A DNA stretch of 64,000 nucleotides from Ilyomonas sp965214235 (GTDB lineage Bacteria; Bacteroidota; Bacteroidia; Chitinophagales; Chitinophagaceae), in the NCBI GenBank assembly GCA_965214235.1, contig CBDCBH010000002.1, positions 434,001-498,000 on the forward strand, given 5' to 3'. Under the pieces are notes generated by a model. The model did not search any database. It was not told where the DNA came from and worked only from the letters and a program-made list of their open reading frames with translations. A program made the translations under genes and the position numbers. Below are positions 44,917 through 52,776 of this stretch, in pieces. How positions within the stretch are numbered: position 1 is the first letter of the stretch; each line of letters starts with the position of its first letter.

Positions 44917-46041
44917 ATGAATACATCGTTAGCCAGATCCGTACCCTTTTATGCCAAATTATCGCTGGTGTTGTTCAGCCTTATCGCTTTGTGTTTTATT
45001 GCTATTGAAGTAAAAGAAGTGCTTTCGCCGCTTATTTTTTCGCTTTTGTTTTCAGTGGCATTGCTTCCGGTAGTGAATTTTTTTGAAAGAAGATTGCGCT
45101 TGCCCGGCGGCATGGCAGCTGGCTTTTCGGTAATTCTTTTAGTAACCGCTTTGTTCTTTTTATTTTATTTTTTAGGTTCACAAATCAGTCGTTTAGGGCA
45201 AGATTGGCCACAGTTTCAAAGCCAGATGGATGTTACCATAAAAAACCTTCAGCAATGGATTGATGCGAAGCTAAATATTGATGTAAAAGAACAAATGACG
45301 TATGTAAACAAAGCAACGTCGCAAGTGCTTAATTCCAGTTCAAGTGTCATCGGTTCAACAGTAGCATCGGTTTCATCTATCTTGCTGTTTGTTGTTTTTA
45401 CTATGATTTATACATTCTTTCTTATTTTTTACAGGCATCATCTTCTCAAATTTTTAATTGCTGTTTTTAAAGAAGAAAATTCGGTTACGGTTTATGATAT
45501 TGCAGAGCAGGTTCAATATATAGTTCGTAAATATATTTTAGGATTGTTACTTGAGATGCTGATTGTATCATCGGTTTTGTGCATAGCGTTTTTAATTTTG
45601 GGCGTTAAGTATGCAGTGCTGCTGGGTATCATCACAGGTATCTTCAACCTCATTCCCTATATCGGTATTTTCACTTCGTTGCTGTTAGGTACATTCATCA
45701 CATTTGCAACAGGGGCAACGGCTACCAAAGTGTTCTTAGTGGCAATTGTTTATGTGTGTGTTCATCTTATTGACAGTAACGTTCTGTTGCCTTTGATCGT
45801 AGGTTCAAAAGTGCGTATCAATGCGCTTATTACCATACTTGGCGTGATAGCCGGCGAAATGATGTGGGGCATTTCCGGTATGTTTTTATCTATACCCGTA
45901 ATTGCTATTACAAAAATTATTTTTGATAGAATTGAAACTCTAAAACCATGGGGGTTATTGCTGGGTGATGAGAAAGAAAAGAAACAAAAAAGTAAAAGAA
46001 AAATTATAGTTGAAACCAATAAAAAAAAGGCGGATACTTAA
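44917..46041 (+). CDS. AI-2E family (PerM/YdiK-like) membrane transporter
   Basis: ATG 44917 gives a 374-residue protein; the upstream frame adds 34 residues unlike the family. There are about seven or eight transmembrane segments: four near the N-terminus, a soluble middle part (residues about 75-150, FQSQMDVTIKNLQQWIDAK) and a C-terminal block with FNLIPYIGIFTSLLLGTF and HLIDSNVLLPLIVGSKVRINAL. This last signature defines the AI-2E/PerM family. Members export small molecules or ions; the substrate here is unknown. Confidence 0.9.
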   Translation: MNTSLARSVPFYAKLSLVLFSLIALCFIAIEVKEVLSPLIFSLLFSVALLPVVNFFERRLRLPGGMAAGFSVILLVTALFFLFYFLGSQISRLGQDWPQFQSQMDVTIKNLQQWIDAKLNIDVKEQMTYVNKATSQVLNSSSSVIGSTVASVSSILLFVVFTMIYTFFLIFYRHHLLKFLIAVFKEENSVTVYDIAEQVQYIVRKYILGLLLEMLIVSSVLCIAFLILGVKYAVLLGIITGIFNLIPYIGIFTSLLLGTFITFATGATATKVFLVAIVYVCVHLIDSNVLLPLIVGSKVRINALITILGVIAGEMMWGISGMFLSIPVIAITKIIFDRIETLKPWGLLLGDEKEKKQKSKRKIIVETNKKKADT

Positions 46042-46122
46042 ATATTCCCTTGTGTAAAACAACTTTAGCCCACTGTTTGCTAAGAATTACACAAATAATT
46101 TTATCATCATAAAAACAAACTT

Positions 46123-46251
46123 ATGCGAGATTGGTTACGAACATTAATTGCTGGTTATGGGGCTTATAAGTGGGGCGGCGGATGCTTAAGCACTATTCTT
46201 ATTTTTGTTGCTATTTACTGGGCGCTGGGTCATTGCGGTGGTATGCATTAA
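46123..46251 (+). CDS. Small membrane protein of 42 residues
   Basis: ATG 46123 opens a 42-codon frame: MRDWLRTLIAGYGAYKWGGG, then a hydrophobic stretch CLSTILIFVAIYWALG and the tail HCGGMH. One transmembrane helix is likely. It lies 81 bases after the AI-2E family gene on the same strand. Composition is protein-like rather than random (basic N-terminus, Gly-rich hinge, single helix). I do not recognise a family; it could be a small partner of the upstream transporter. Confidence 0.55.
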   Translation: MRDWLRTLIAGYGAYKWGGGCLSTILIFVAIYWALGHCGGMH

Positions 46252-46285
46252 TAGGAGTTAAAATAAAATTATTTTTTACTGTTTT

Positions 46286-46326
46286 TGCAGATGTACTTGT
46301 AAACATTTTTTACATGTACATCTGCA
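46286..46326. repeat. Long inverted repeat overlapping the 3' end of the esterase gene
   Basis: GCAGATGTACTTGTAA and TTACATGTACATCTGC pair over 15 of 16 positions around a T-rich loop. The right arm contains the last codons of the leftward esterase gene. It may act as a terminator or mRNA end for the convergent genes, although the T-run is poor. Confidence 0.6.
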
Positions 46327-47039
46327 CCATTATACGCCAGTGGCGCGGGCGATGCGCTTCTTCATTCCAGACATATAAGGTATTGCAAATTCCTTTTTCT
46401 GAAAGCGCATTGCTTAATACCACATTGCTTTCAAAAAAAGGATCTTCCTTGCCAATAATCATCATAATCTTTTTTTTCTTTAAAATGCTTATAATTTTTT
46501 TATCATACAAATTTGGAATAAACATTTCGGGTGTGTTGAAGTAAATATTTTCGTCAGTATAACCATCAAACAAATCTCTGAAATTTTGAACGGATTTGCT
46601 TAAATCGTACCGGCCGCTCATGCCTAAAATTTTACTGATAGTGTTTAGGATGTTTCAGCCCTATGTTCATTGCATGATACGCTCCCAAACTGCATCCTGC
46701 CACAATGCGGTATTTGTTTTTATTGCTTTTTTTGATGAAAGGCAACACTTCATTAATAATGTAATTTTCATAGTGCGTGTATCGTAAAATCCGTTCCGAA
46801 GGATGAATGTCGGCATTATAAAAACTATCAACATCAGTACTGTCAACACAATAAATCTGAAGATGGCCGGCGTTAATTTTATTTTCCATCGCTTCAATAA
46901 TTTTCCAGTTTTCATAGTCGTAAAAACGGGCAGTGCGCGTAGGAAAAAACAACACCGGCGCACCAGCATTCCCAAACACCAGCAGTTCAATTTCTCTATT
47001 CAAATGCTTGCTATGCCAGCGGTGGTACTCTCGTTTCAT
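46310..47039 (-). CDS. Alpha/beta hydrolase (esterase family, EsxD-like), frameshifted in this sequence
   Basis: Two frames together make one esterase of about 240 residues. The first (from ATG 47039) reads MKREYHRWHSKHLNREIELLVFG to RIVAGCSLGAYHAMNIGLKHPKHYQ, with the nucleophile elbow GCSLGAYH, then stops at TAA 46631-46629. The second continues KILGMSGRYDL to YVWNEEAHRPRHWR, which carries the probable His. An extra T between CAG and AAA is enough to explain the break. The same kind of T insertion (AG-T-AAA) breaks hscA. The enzyme would hydrolyse an ester; no signal peptide is present. Confidence 0.8.
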
Positions 47040-47079
47040 ATTGTGTTTTCATGTGGTGTGATGAAACAATCGCTATTGG

Positions 47080-47676
47080 TTATTCAACAGCAAAAATATG
47101 CGACAATAAAATTTTTGTCCAAACTTCGTAACCTCTTTTGCTCAAATGAAGTCCGTCATCTTCATAATATTCTGCGTTTGGATATACTTTCTCGTTCAGC
47201 ATCGCATTATAAACATCAATAAAAGAAAACCTTTTGTTTTTATTGATTTCATCTTTTATCAAAGCATTGGTTTGCTTAATATTTTCATTAATATTCCAGC
47301 GGCTGATGCTTGGCTTTACCGAAATATAATAAAAAGAAACGCCTGCCAAATGCCGGTGAACTAACGCTTCTAATTGTTTAAAAAAATACAACACATCGTC
47401 CGCCGATTTGCCATCGCCCAAATCGTTATCGCCTGCATAAACAATTAGTTTTTGTGCACTTTGCACGGGCGCAACAATTCTATCGAAAAAATAAACACAG
47501 GCTTCTAATGTTGAGCCGCCAAAGCCTAAGTTAACGGGTAAAAAAGACTTAAAATCATCATACAAACTTTCCCACATCCTGATGGAAGAGCTGCCATAAA
47601 AAACCGTTTGCGGCTGATATTGTAATTCGTTTCTTTTTTGTATCAAATTTACTACTTCTTCTTCGTACCAATCCAT
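47080..47676 (-). CDS. SGNH/GDSL-family hydrolase
   Basis: The 198-residue protein shows the SGNH blocks: block I FYGSSSIRMW with the nucleophile Ser, block II NLGFGGSTL, block III YAGDNDLGDGK with the Asn, and block V DDGLHLSKRGYEVW with Asp and His. There is no signal peptide, so it is probably cytoplasmic or exported by another route. Such enzymes deacylate sugars, lipids or cell-wall components. It lies 40 bases upstream of the frameshifted esterase on the same strand, so the two may be co-transcribed. It is divergent from purL. Confidence 0.9.
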   Translation of the reverse strand: MDWYEEEVVNLIQKRNELQYQPQTVFYGSSSIRMWESLYDDFKSFLPVNLGFGGSTLEACVYFFDRIVAPVQSAQKLIVYAGDNDLGDGKSADDVLYFFKQLEALVHRHLAGVSFYYISVKPSISRWNINENIKQTNALIKDEINKNKRFSFIDVYNAMLNEKVYPNAEYYEDDGLHLSKRGYEVWTKILLSHIFAVE

Positions 47677-47775
47677 GTAAATGATAATTGAATGATCCTG
47701 TTTTGATGTTTGTTTTTATGCAACATTACAACATTCATAAAAATTCTCTTATCATCGCTTTCTCTTTCCCTATCT

Positions 47776-47783
47776 TACCTTCG
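47776..47783 (+). promoter_or_regulatory. Possible -7 box of the purL promoter
   Basis: TACCTTCG differs from TAnnTTTG at one position and lies 27 bases before the purL ATG. No clear -33 TTTG is visible. Weak support. Confidence 0.35.
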
Positions 47784-47810
47784 CATCTTACAATCAACCA
47801 TAATTTTTTC

Positions 47811-50045
47811 ATGGAAATAACCGCGCAGACCGCAGAGCAGTTACGACTTACCGCAGAAGAATTTGAATTGATAAAACAAAAACTCGGTCGTACGCCCAAC
47901 TTTACCGAGCTGTGCGCTTTTAGCGCGATGTGGAGCGAGCATTGCAGCTATAAAAACAGCATCAAATGGCTCAAAACTCTTCCGCGCGAAGGTGGCAGGA
48001 TGTTGGTTGCAGCAGGCGAAGAAAACGCAGGCTTAATGGACATAGGAAACGGCTATGGCGTAGTGTTTAAAATAGAAAGCCATAACCATCCCAGCGCGCT
48101 GGAACCCTTTCAGGGCGCGGCTACCGGCGTAGGAGGCATTCATCGCGATATTTTTACCATGGGCGCCCGGCCTATCGCTTCTTTAAACAGCCTTCGCTTC
48201 GGAAATTTGAAAGATAAAAAAACCAAACGCCTGCTGGCTGGTGTAGTGCATGGCATTGGTTATTATGGTAACTGCTTTGGAGTGCCAACTGTTGGCGGCG
48301 AAGTGTATTTTGAGGACTGCTATCACACCAATCCATTGGTAAATGCCATGAGCGTTGGCATAGTAAAAAGTAGTGAAACGATCAGTGCAACGGCTGAAGG
48401 TATTGGCAATCCGGTGTTTTTTGTAGGTAGCGCAACGGGCAAAGATGGTATTGGCGGTGCATCGTTCGCCAGTGCCAACATCACCGAAGAAAGCAGTGAA
48501 GAGTTACCTGCCGTGCAGGTAGGCGATCCCTTTCAGGAAAAGAAATTATTAGAAGCTTGTTTGGAAGTGATCCAAACAGGAACCGTTGTTGGAATGCAGG
48601 ATATGGGCGCGGCTGGTATTATTTGCAGCACCGCCGAAATGAGTGCAAAAGGTGGTGTGGGAATGAGGATAGATTTAGATAAAGTGCCAACACGGCAACA
48701 GAATATGAAAGCATGGGAATTGTTACTAAGCGAAAGCCAGGAACGCATGTTACTTGTTGTTGAAAAGGGCAAGGAAGAAGCTGTATTAAAAGTATTTGAA
48801 AAATGGGATTTGCCTTGCAGCAACATTGGGGAAGTAACGGGTGATGGCTTACTGCGGTTTTATATGAACGGCGAACTGGAAGCCGAAGTGCCTGCGTATG
48901 AACTGGTATTGGGCGGTGGCGCTCCGCAATACGACCGAGAATATAAAGAACCCTCTTATTTGGAAAAGATAAAAGCGTTTGATAAAAATAGTATTAAGGA
49001 TAGTAAAGATAATGAAGAATTAAAAAACATCGCGCAGCAATTAATACAACTGCCCAACATCGCCAGCAAGCGATGGGTTAGTGTACAATACGATAGCATG
49101 GTAGGCGCTGCCAATGCCTCAACCAATGCACCCAGCGATGCAGCCGTGGTGCTGGCAAGAGAAACCGGCAAAGCCATCGCTATGACGGTTGACTGCAACA
49201 GCAGTTATGTATTTGCCGACCCTCAAACCGGCGCTGCCATTGCCGTTGCAGAAGCAGCGCGCAACCTGGTTTGTACAGGCGCAGAACCTATTGGCGTTAC
49301 CAACTGTCTTAACTTTGGCAATCCTTACATACCTGAAGTGTATTATCAATTTGTAAAAGCGGTTACAGGCATGGGTGACGCTTGCCGCGCTTTCAACACG
49401 CCGGTAACAGGTGGCAATGTGAGTTTTTACAATCAGAATCCGGAGGGTCCGGTATATCCAACACCTACCATTGGAATGGTGGGTATCATTGATGATTTTA
49501 ATAAACGGATGACGCTCGATTTTAAGCAAAGAGGCGATGTTATTTTGTTAATTGGTAAAGCAAAAAATTGCATTCATTCATCAGAGTATTTACACAAAAT
49601 AAAAGGGGTTGAATTTTCGCCTCCGCCTTACTTTCATCTGGAAGAAGAAAAGCTGCTACACAAAGCCATTGCAGCTTTTATAAATAACAACTGCATTCAA
49701 AGCGCACACGATGTAAGTGAAGGCGGTTTGATGATAACGTTATTGGAAAGCGGCTTCCCGCGCGGGCTTGGTTTTGATGTTTCTTTTAATGCAAATTATC
49801 TGGAAGAAGATAGTATGCGCAACGATGCGTTTTGGTTTGGTGAAGCGCAGGGCAGAGTTGTTGTTTCGGTGGCTGACAATCAAATGGAAGACTTTTTGAA
49901 GCTGACTGAACAATTGGGCGTTGAGATTGATGAGTTAGGAAAAGTAACATCAAAAAATGTAATGGTAAATGATAGCGATTGGGGCAACATTAACGAATGG
50001 AAACATAAATATGATACAGCAATTGAAAACATGATTGAAGAATAA
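47811..50045 (+). CDS. purL: Phosphoribosylformylglycinamidine synthase, PurL subunit
   Basis: The start is ATG 47811 (MEITAQTAEQLRLTAEEFELIK); the nominal upstream frame is not family-like. The 744-residue protein is the short PurL form. It has the N-terminal ATP-binding region with EHCSYKNSIKWL, and FKIESHNHPSALEPFQGAATGVGGIHRDIFTMGARP. It also shows GLGGASFAS-like GGASFASANITEES and SAHDVSEGGLM in the second half. With separate PurS and PurQ it makes FGAM in purine synthesis; those genes are not in the window. The start lies 134 bases from the SGNH gene, which runs the other way. Confidence 0.97.
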   Translation: MEITAQTAEQLRLTAEEFELIKQKLGRTPNFTELCAFSAMWSEHCSYKNSIKWLKTLPREGGRMLVAAGEENAGLMDIGNGYGVVFKIESHNHPSALEPFQGAATGVGGIHRDIFTMGARPIASLNSLRFGNLKDKKTKRLLAGVVHGIGYYGNCFGVPTVGGEVYFEDCYHTNPLVNAMSVGIVKSSETISATAEGIGNPVFFVGSATGKDGIGGASFASANITEESSEELPAVQVGDPFQEKKLLEACLEVIQTGTVVGMQDMGAAGIICSTAEMSAKGGVGMRIDLDKVPTRQQNMKAWELLLSESQERMLLVVEKGKEEAVLKVFEKWDLPCSNIGEVTGDGLLRFYMNGELEAEVPAYELVLGGGAPQYDREYKEPSYLEKIKAFDKNSIKDSKDNEELKNIAQQLIQLPNIASKRWVSVQYDSMVGAANASTNAPSDAAVVLARETGKAIAMTVDCNSSYVFADPQTGAAIAVAEAARNLVCTGAEPIGVTNCLNFGNPYIPEVYYQFVKAVTGMGDACRAFNTPVTGGNVSFYNQNPEGPVYPTPTIGMVGIIDDFNKRMTLDFKQRGDVILLIGKAKNCIHSSEYLHKIKGVEFSPPPYFHLEEEKLLHKAIAAFINNNCIQSAHDVSEGGLMITLLESGFPRGLGFDVSFNANYLEEDSMRNDAFWFGEAQGRVVVSVADNQMEDFLKLTEQLGVEIDELGKVTSKNVMVNDSDWGNINEWKHKYDTAIENMIEE

Positions 50046-50083
50046 AATTGAATTTATATTCAAAAGAAACAACAAAAACAAAC

Positions 50084-51106
50084 ATGGACAATCCATTGAA
50101 CAATTACGATAACAAAGGAGCTATTGCAGTAACCGGTGCAGCGGGTTTTATTGGCAGTTGCACTGCGCAGTTTCTAAATGAGCACGGTTTTGAGAATCTT
50201 ATTCTTGTTGATTCGTTCGGCGTTGAAAGAAAACGCAGAAACTGGGAAAGAAAAAAGTTTGAACAAACCGTAGAGCGCGAAAGTTTTATACAATGGCTGA
50301 ATGATAACAAACCAAAGATTGATGTTATTGTTCATCTTGGTGCGAGAACCGATACCACTGAATTTGATTACAGCGTTCATGAAGAGCTTAATCTTAATTA
50401 TTCAAAAGACGTATGGACTTGGTGTGTAAAAAACAAAGTGCCTTTAATTTATGCTTCATCTGCAGCCACTTATGGAGCCGGCGAGCATGGCTATTACGAT
50501 AACAATGAGGTAAGCGATACACTACATCCGTTAAACCCATATGGCGTAAGCAAAAATGAATTTGACAAGTGGGCAATTCATGAGTCACAGCAACCTCCTT
50601 GCTGGGCTGGCCTGAAGTTTTTTAATGTGTACGGACCGAATGAATACCATAAAGGCAGGATGGCGAGCGTTGTTTTTCATTCCTTTAATCAGATAAAGCG
50701 GGATGGTTTTGTAAAGTTGTTCCGCAGCTACAAAGAAGCTTATAAAGATGGCGAGCAAATGCGTGATTTTATTTATGTGAAAGACATTGTGAAGATTATT
50801 TTCTGGATGATGAATGAAATAAAAAACGGGAATTGGACGAAAGAAAAGAATGGTATTTACAATGCTGGAACAGGCAAAGCCAGATCGTTTAACGACCTGG
50901 TAAAAAATACATTTAAAGGCATGATTCTGCAACAGCATATTAAGTATGTTGATATGCCCGAAGACATTCGGGATAAATACCAGTACTTTACCGAAGGTGA
51001 TATGGAAAAGCTGCGCAATGCGGGCTACACCGATGCTTTTTATAGTTTGGAAGATGGCGTAAGAGAGTATGTATCCAAATATTTAATGACGAATACAATT
51101 TGGTAA
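50084..51106 (+). CDS. rfaD: ADP-L-glycero-D-manno-heptose 6-epimerase
   Basis: ATG 50084 begins MDNPLNNYDNKGAIAVTGAAGFIGS; the Rossmann motif GAAGFIGS marks the NAD(P) site. The catalytic triad is present: SSAATYGAG with Ser/Thr, and YGVSKNEFDKW with Tyr and Lys. The heptose-epimerase features KFFNVYGPNEYHKGRMASVV, and the C-terminal DMPEDIRDKYQYFT, are clear. It converts ADP-D,D-heptose to ADP-L,D-heptose for the LPS core. It is 38 bases after purL, probably in the same operon by chance position rather than by function. Confidence 0.93.
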   Translation: MDNPLNNYDNKGAIAVTGAAGFIGSCTAQFLNEHGFENLILVDSFGVERKRRNWERKKFEQTVERESFIQWLNDNKPKIDVIVHLGARTDTTEFDYSVHEELNLNYSKDVWTWCVKNKVPLIYASSAATYGAGEHGYYDNNEVSDTLHPLNPYGVSKNEFDKWAIHESQQPPCWAGLKFFNVYGPNEYHKGRMASVVFHSFNQIKRDGFVKLFRSYKEAYKDGEQMRDFIYVKDIVKIIFWMMNEIKNGNWTKEKNGIYNAGTGKARSFNDLVKNTFKGMILQQHIKYVDMPEDIRDKYQYFTEGDMEKLRNAGYTDAFYSLEDGVREYVSKYLMTNTIW

Positions 51107-51125
51107 ATTTGAAAATGTTTGTGTT

Positions 51126-51319
51126 ATGAGCATTGCTGAAATGAAGTAAAGAAAAGAAAAGATGATTGCAGCAATTAACGCCCTGCCGGAGGATAAAATA
51201 AATGCAGTACAAGCGTTTATGAATGAGATAAATAACAGCAATACTGAATTTTCTGTTGATTTTATATAGAATAAAGCTGTTGAAAATATCATAAAACCTT
51301 GCAAAAATCAGCACAATAA
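51126..51319 (+). pseudogene. Decayed antitoxin-like gene
   Basis: ATG 51126 starts MSIAEMK, followed by a TAA. In the same frame KEKMIAAINALPEDKINAVQ continues to SVDFI, then TAG, then NKAVENII; the probable end (KTLQKSAQ, TAA at 51317) lies in another frame. The pattern (short, helical, ALPEDK, NKAVE...LQKSAQ) resembles small antitoxins that precede Fic/Doc-type toxins. Two nonsense codons and one frameshift mark it as dead. Confidence 0.5.
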
Positions 51320-51328
51320 TTTAATCAG

Positions 51329-51692
51329 ATGAAGTATTGCAGCTTCATACTAAGTCAATAAATGATAATGGTGCAGTCATAAGGTTCGCGATATGAATTG
51401 ATTACAAAGCGCAATGGCAAGACCTTATAAATATTTTGGTGAGGTTGAATTTTATCCCACTTGTTTTGAAAAGTCGGCTGCGATTATTGAAAGCATTTTC
51501 AAGAACTATCTATTCATTGATGAAAACAAAAGAACTGGCTTTCTTACTGGTTATACTTCGTTGTATCGTTATGAATACATAATAATTGCAGATCAAGAAC
51601 ATGCTTATCAATTTATCATTACTGTTGCTTTATCAAACATTTCTTTCAATGAAATTGTTCTCTGGCTTTATCAGCACATACAATCTTTATAA
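51329..51692 (+). pseudogene. Decayed Fic/Doc-type toxin gene
   Basis: From ATG 51414 onward the frame reads MARPYKYFGEVEFYPTCFEKSAAIIESIFKNY and FIDENKRTGFLTG, close to the Fic/Doc signature but with F-I-D-E-N-K-R instead of HxFxxGNxR. Upstream, VRDMN-stop-LQSA lies in frame with it, and INDNGAVIRF lies in another frame, so the N-terminal third carries at least one nonsense codon (TGA 51399) and one or two frameshifts. An intact ancestor would start near 51329 and run about 125 residues. The product may still make a truncated C-terminal piece from 51414. It ends 2 bases before proC. Confidence 0.6.
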
Positions 51693-51694
51693 AA

Positions 51695-52498
51695 ATGAGT
51701 AATAACAACATAGCTATCATTGGTGGTGGCAACTTAGGTTCGGCTATTGCTGAAGGTTTAATCAGCAGTGGTTTTATCAGTGCAAACAACATCATTATAA
51801 CAAAAAGAAACATTACTACGCTGGAACCTTTACAGCATAAAGGCGTACAGGTAATAAACGATAATGTAGCCGCTGTTCAGCAGGCAGAATGGATTATTCT
51901 TGCCGTAAAACCGTTTCAAATAAAAGATATTTTACAAAGCCTCAAGCCACATTTGCAAAGCCACCACCATAAGCTTGTAAGCGTTATCACCGGCGTTTGG
52001 ATACGCGATGTGCAGGAAATTATCGGTTCTCATTTTACCTTGTTCCGGGCCATGCCCAACACTGCTATCGCCATTCGGGAAAGCATCACCTGTATTTGTA
52101 AACACAACGCAAGCAATGAGGATGAGCAGTACATTTCCAACCTTTTTAATCAGCTTGGGAAAACTGTTTTTATTGAAGAAAAACTAATGGATGCCGCAAC
52201 TGTTTTAGGCGCCTGCGGAACAGCTTATGCCATGCGTTACATTCGCGCAAACATTCAAGGCGGTATTGAGATTGGTTTTGATGCCGCTACGGCTTCTTTA
52301 ATTGCAGCGCAAACGGTGAAAGGCGCAGCGCAACTATTGCTTACTAAACACACGCATCCTGAACAGGAGATAGATAAAGTAACCACGCCAAAAGGCTGTA
52401 CCATTGCAGGTTTGAACGAAATGGAACACCAGGGTTTTAGTTCGTCCTTAATAAAAGGAGTTATTACAAGCTATAAAAAAATTATAAGTGATATGTAA
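51695..52498 (+). CDS. proC: Pyrroline-5-carboxylate reductase
   Basis: The 267-residue protein begins with a dinucleotide-binding motif IAIIGGGNLGSAIAEGL and has ILAVKPFQIKDIL and RAMPNTAIAIRESITCI. The C-terminal signature KVTTPKGCTIAGLNEMEHQGFSSSLIKGV is typical of ProC. It reduces pyrroline-5-carboxylate to proline with NAD(P)H. The start ATG 51695 is only 2 bases after the Fic-like stop codon. Confidence 0.95.
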   Translation: MSNNNIAIIGGGNLGSAIAEGLISSGFISANNIIITKRNITTLEPLQHKGVQVINDNVAAVQQAEWIILAVKPFQIKDILQSLKPHLQSHHHKLVSVITGVWIRDVQEIIGSHFTLFRAMPNTAIAIRESITCICKHNASNEDEQYISNLFNQLGKTVFIEEKLMDAATVLGACGTAYAMRYIRANIQGGIEIGFDAATASLIAAQTVKGAAQLLLTKHTHPEQEIDKVTTPKGCTIAGLNEMEHQGFSSSLIKGVITSYKKIISDM

Positions 52499-52776
52499 TA
52501 GCAAAAGTTCAGGTTTTCTTTTATTGCATTTTAAAATGAACATTCAATCTCTTTATATACCGTTACCCTTGTGGTTTTCTTTTACTCACCTTAAAAAAGC
52601 ATTAAACCAAAACCTTAAAACAGCGTAGAAATTAAAGAAAGATGAAAGAGTTTATTTCTTCCTTAAAATTGAGGAAACAAGTAATATTATTTCTTTTTTC
52701 TGCACAATTTTGTTAAGCGGTTGAATTTAGAAGTCAGCCAAAGAAACGAAATTCTTTATCATCCAATATCCATATT

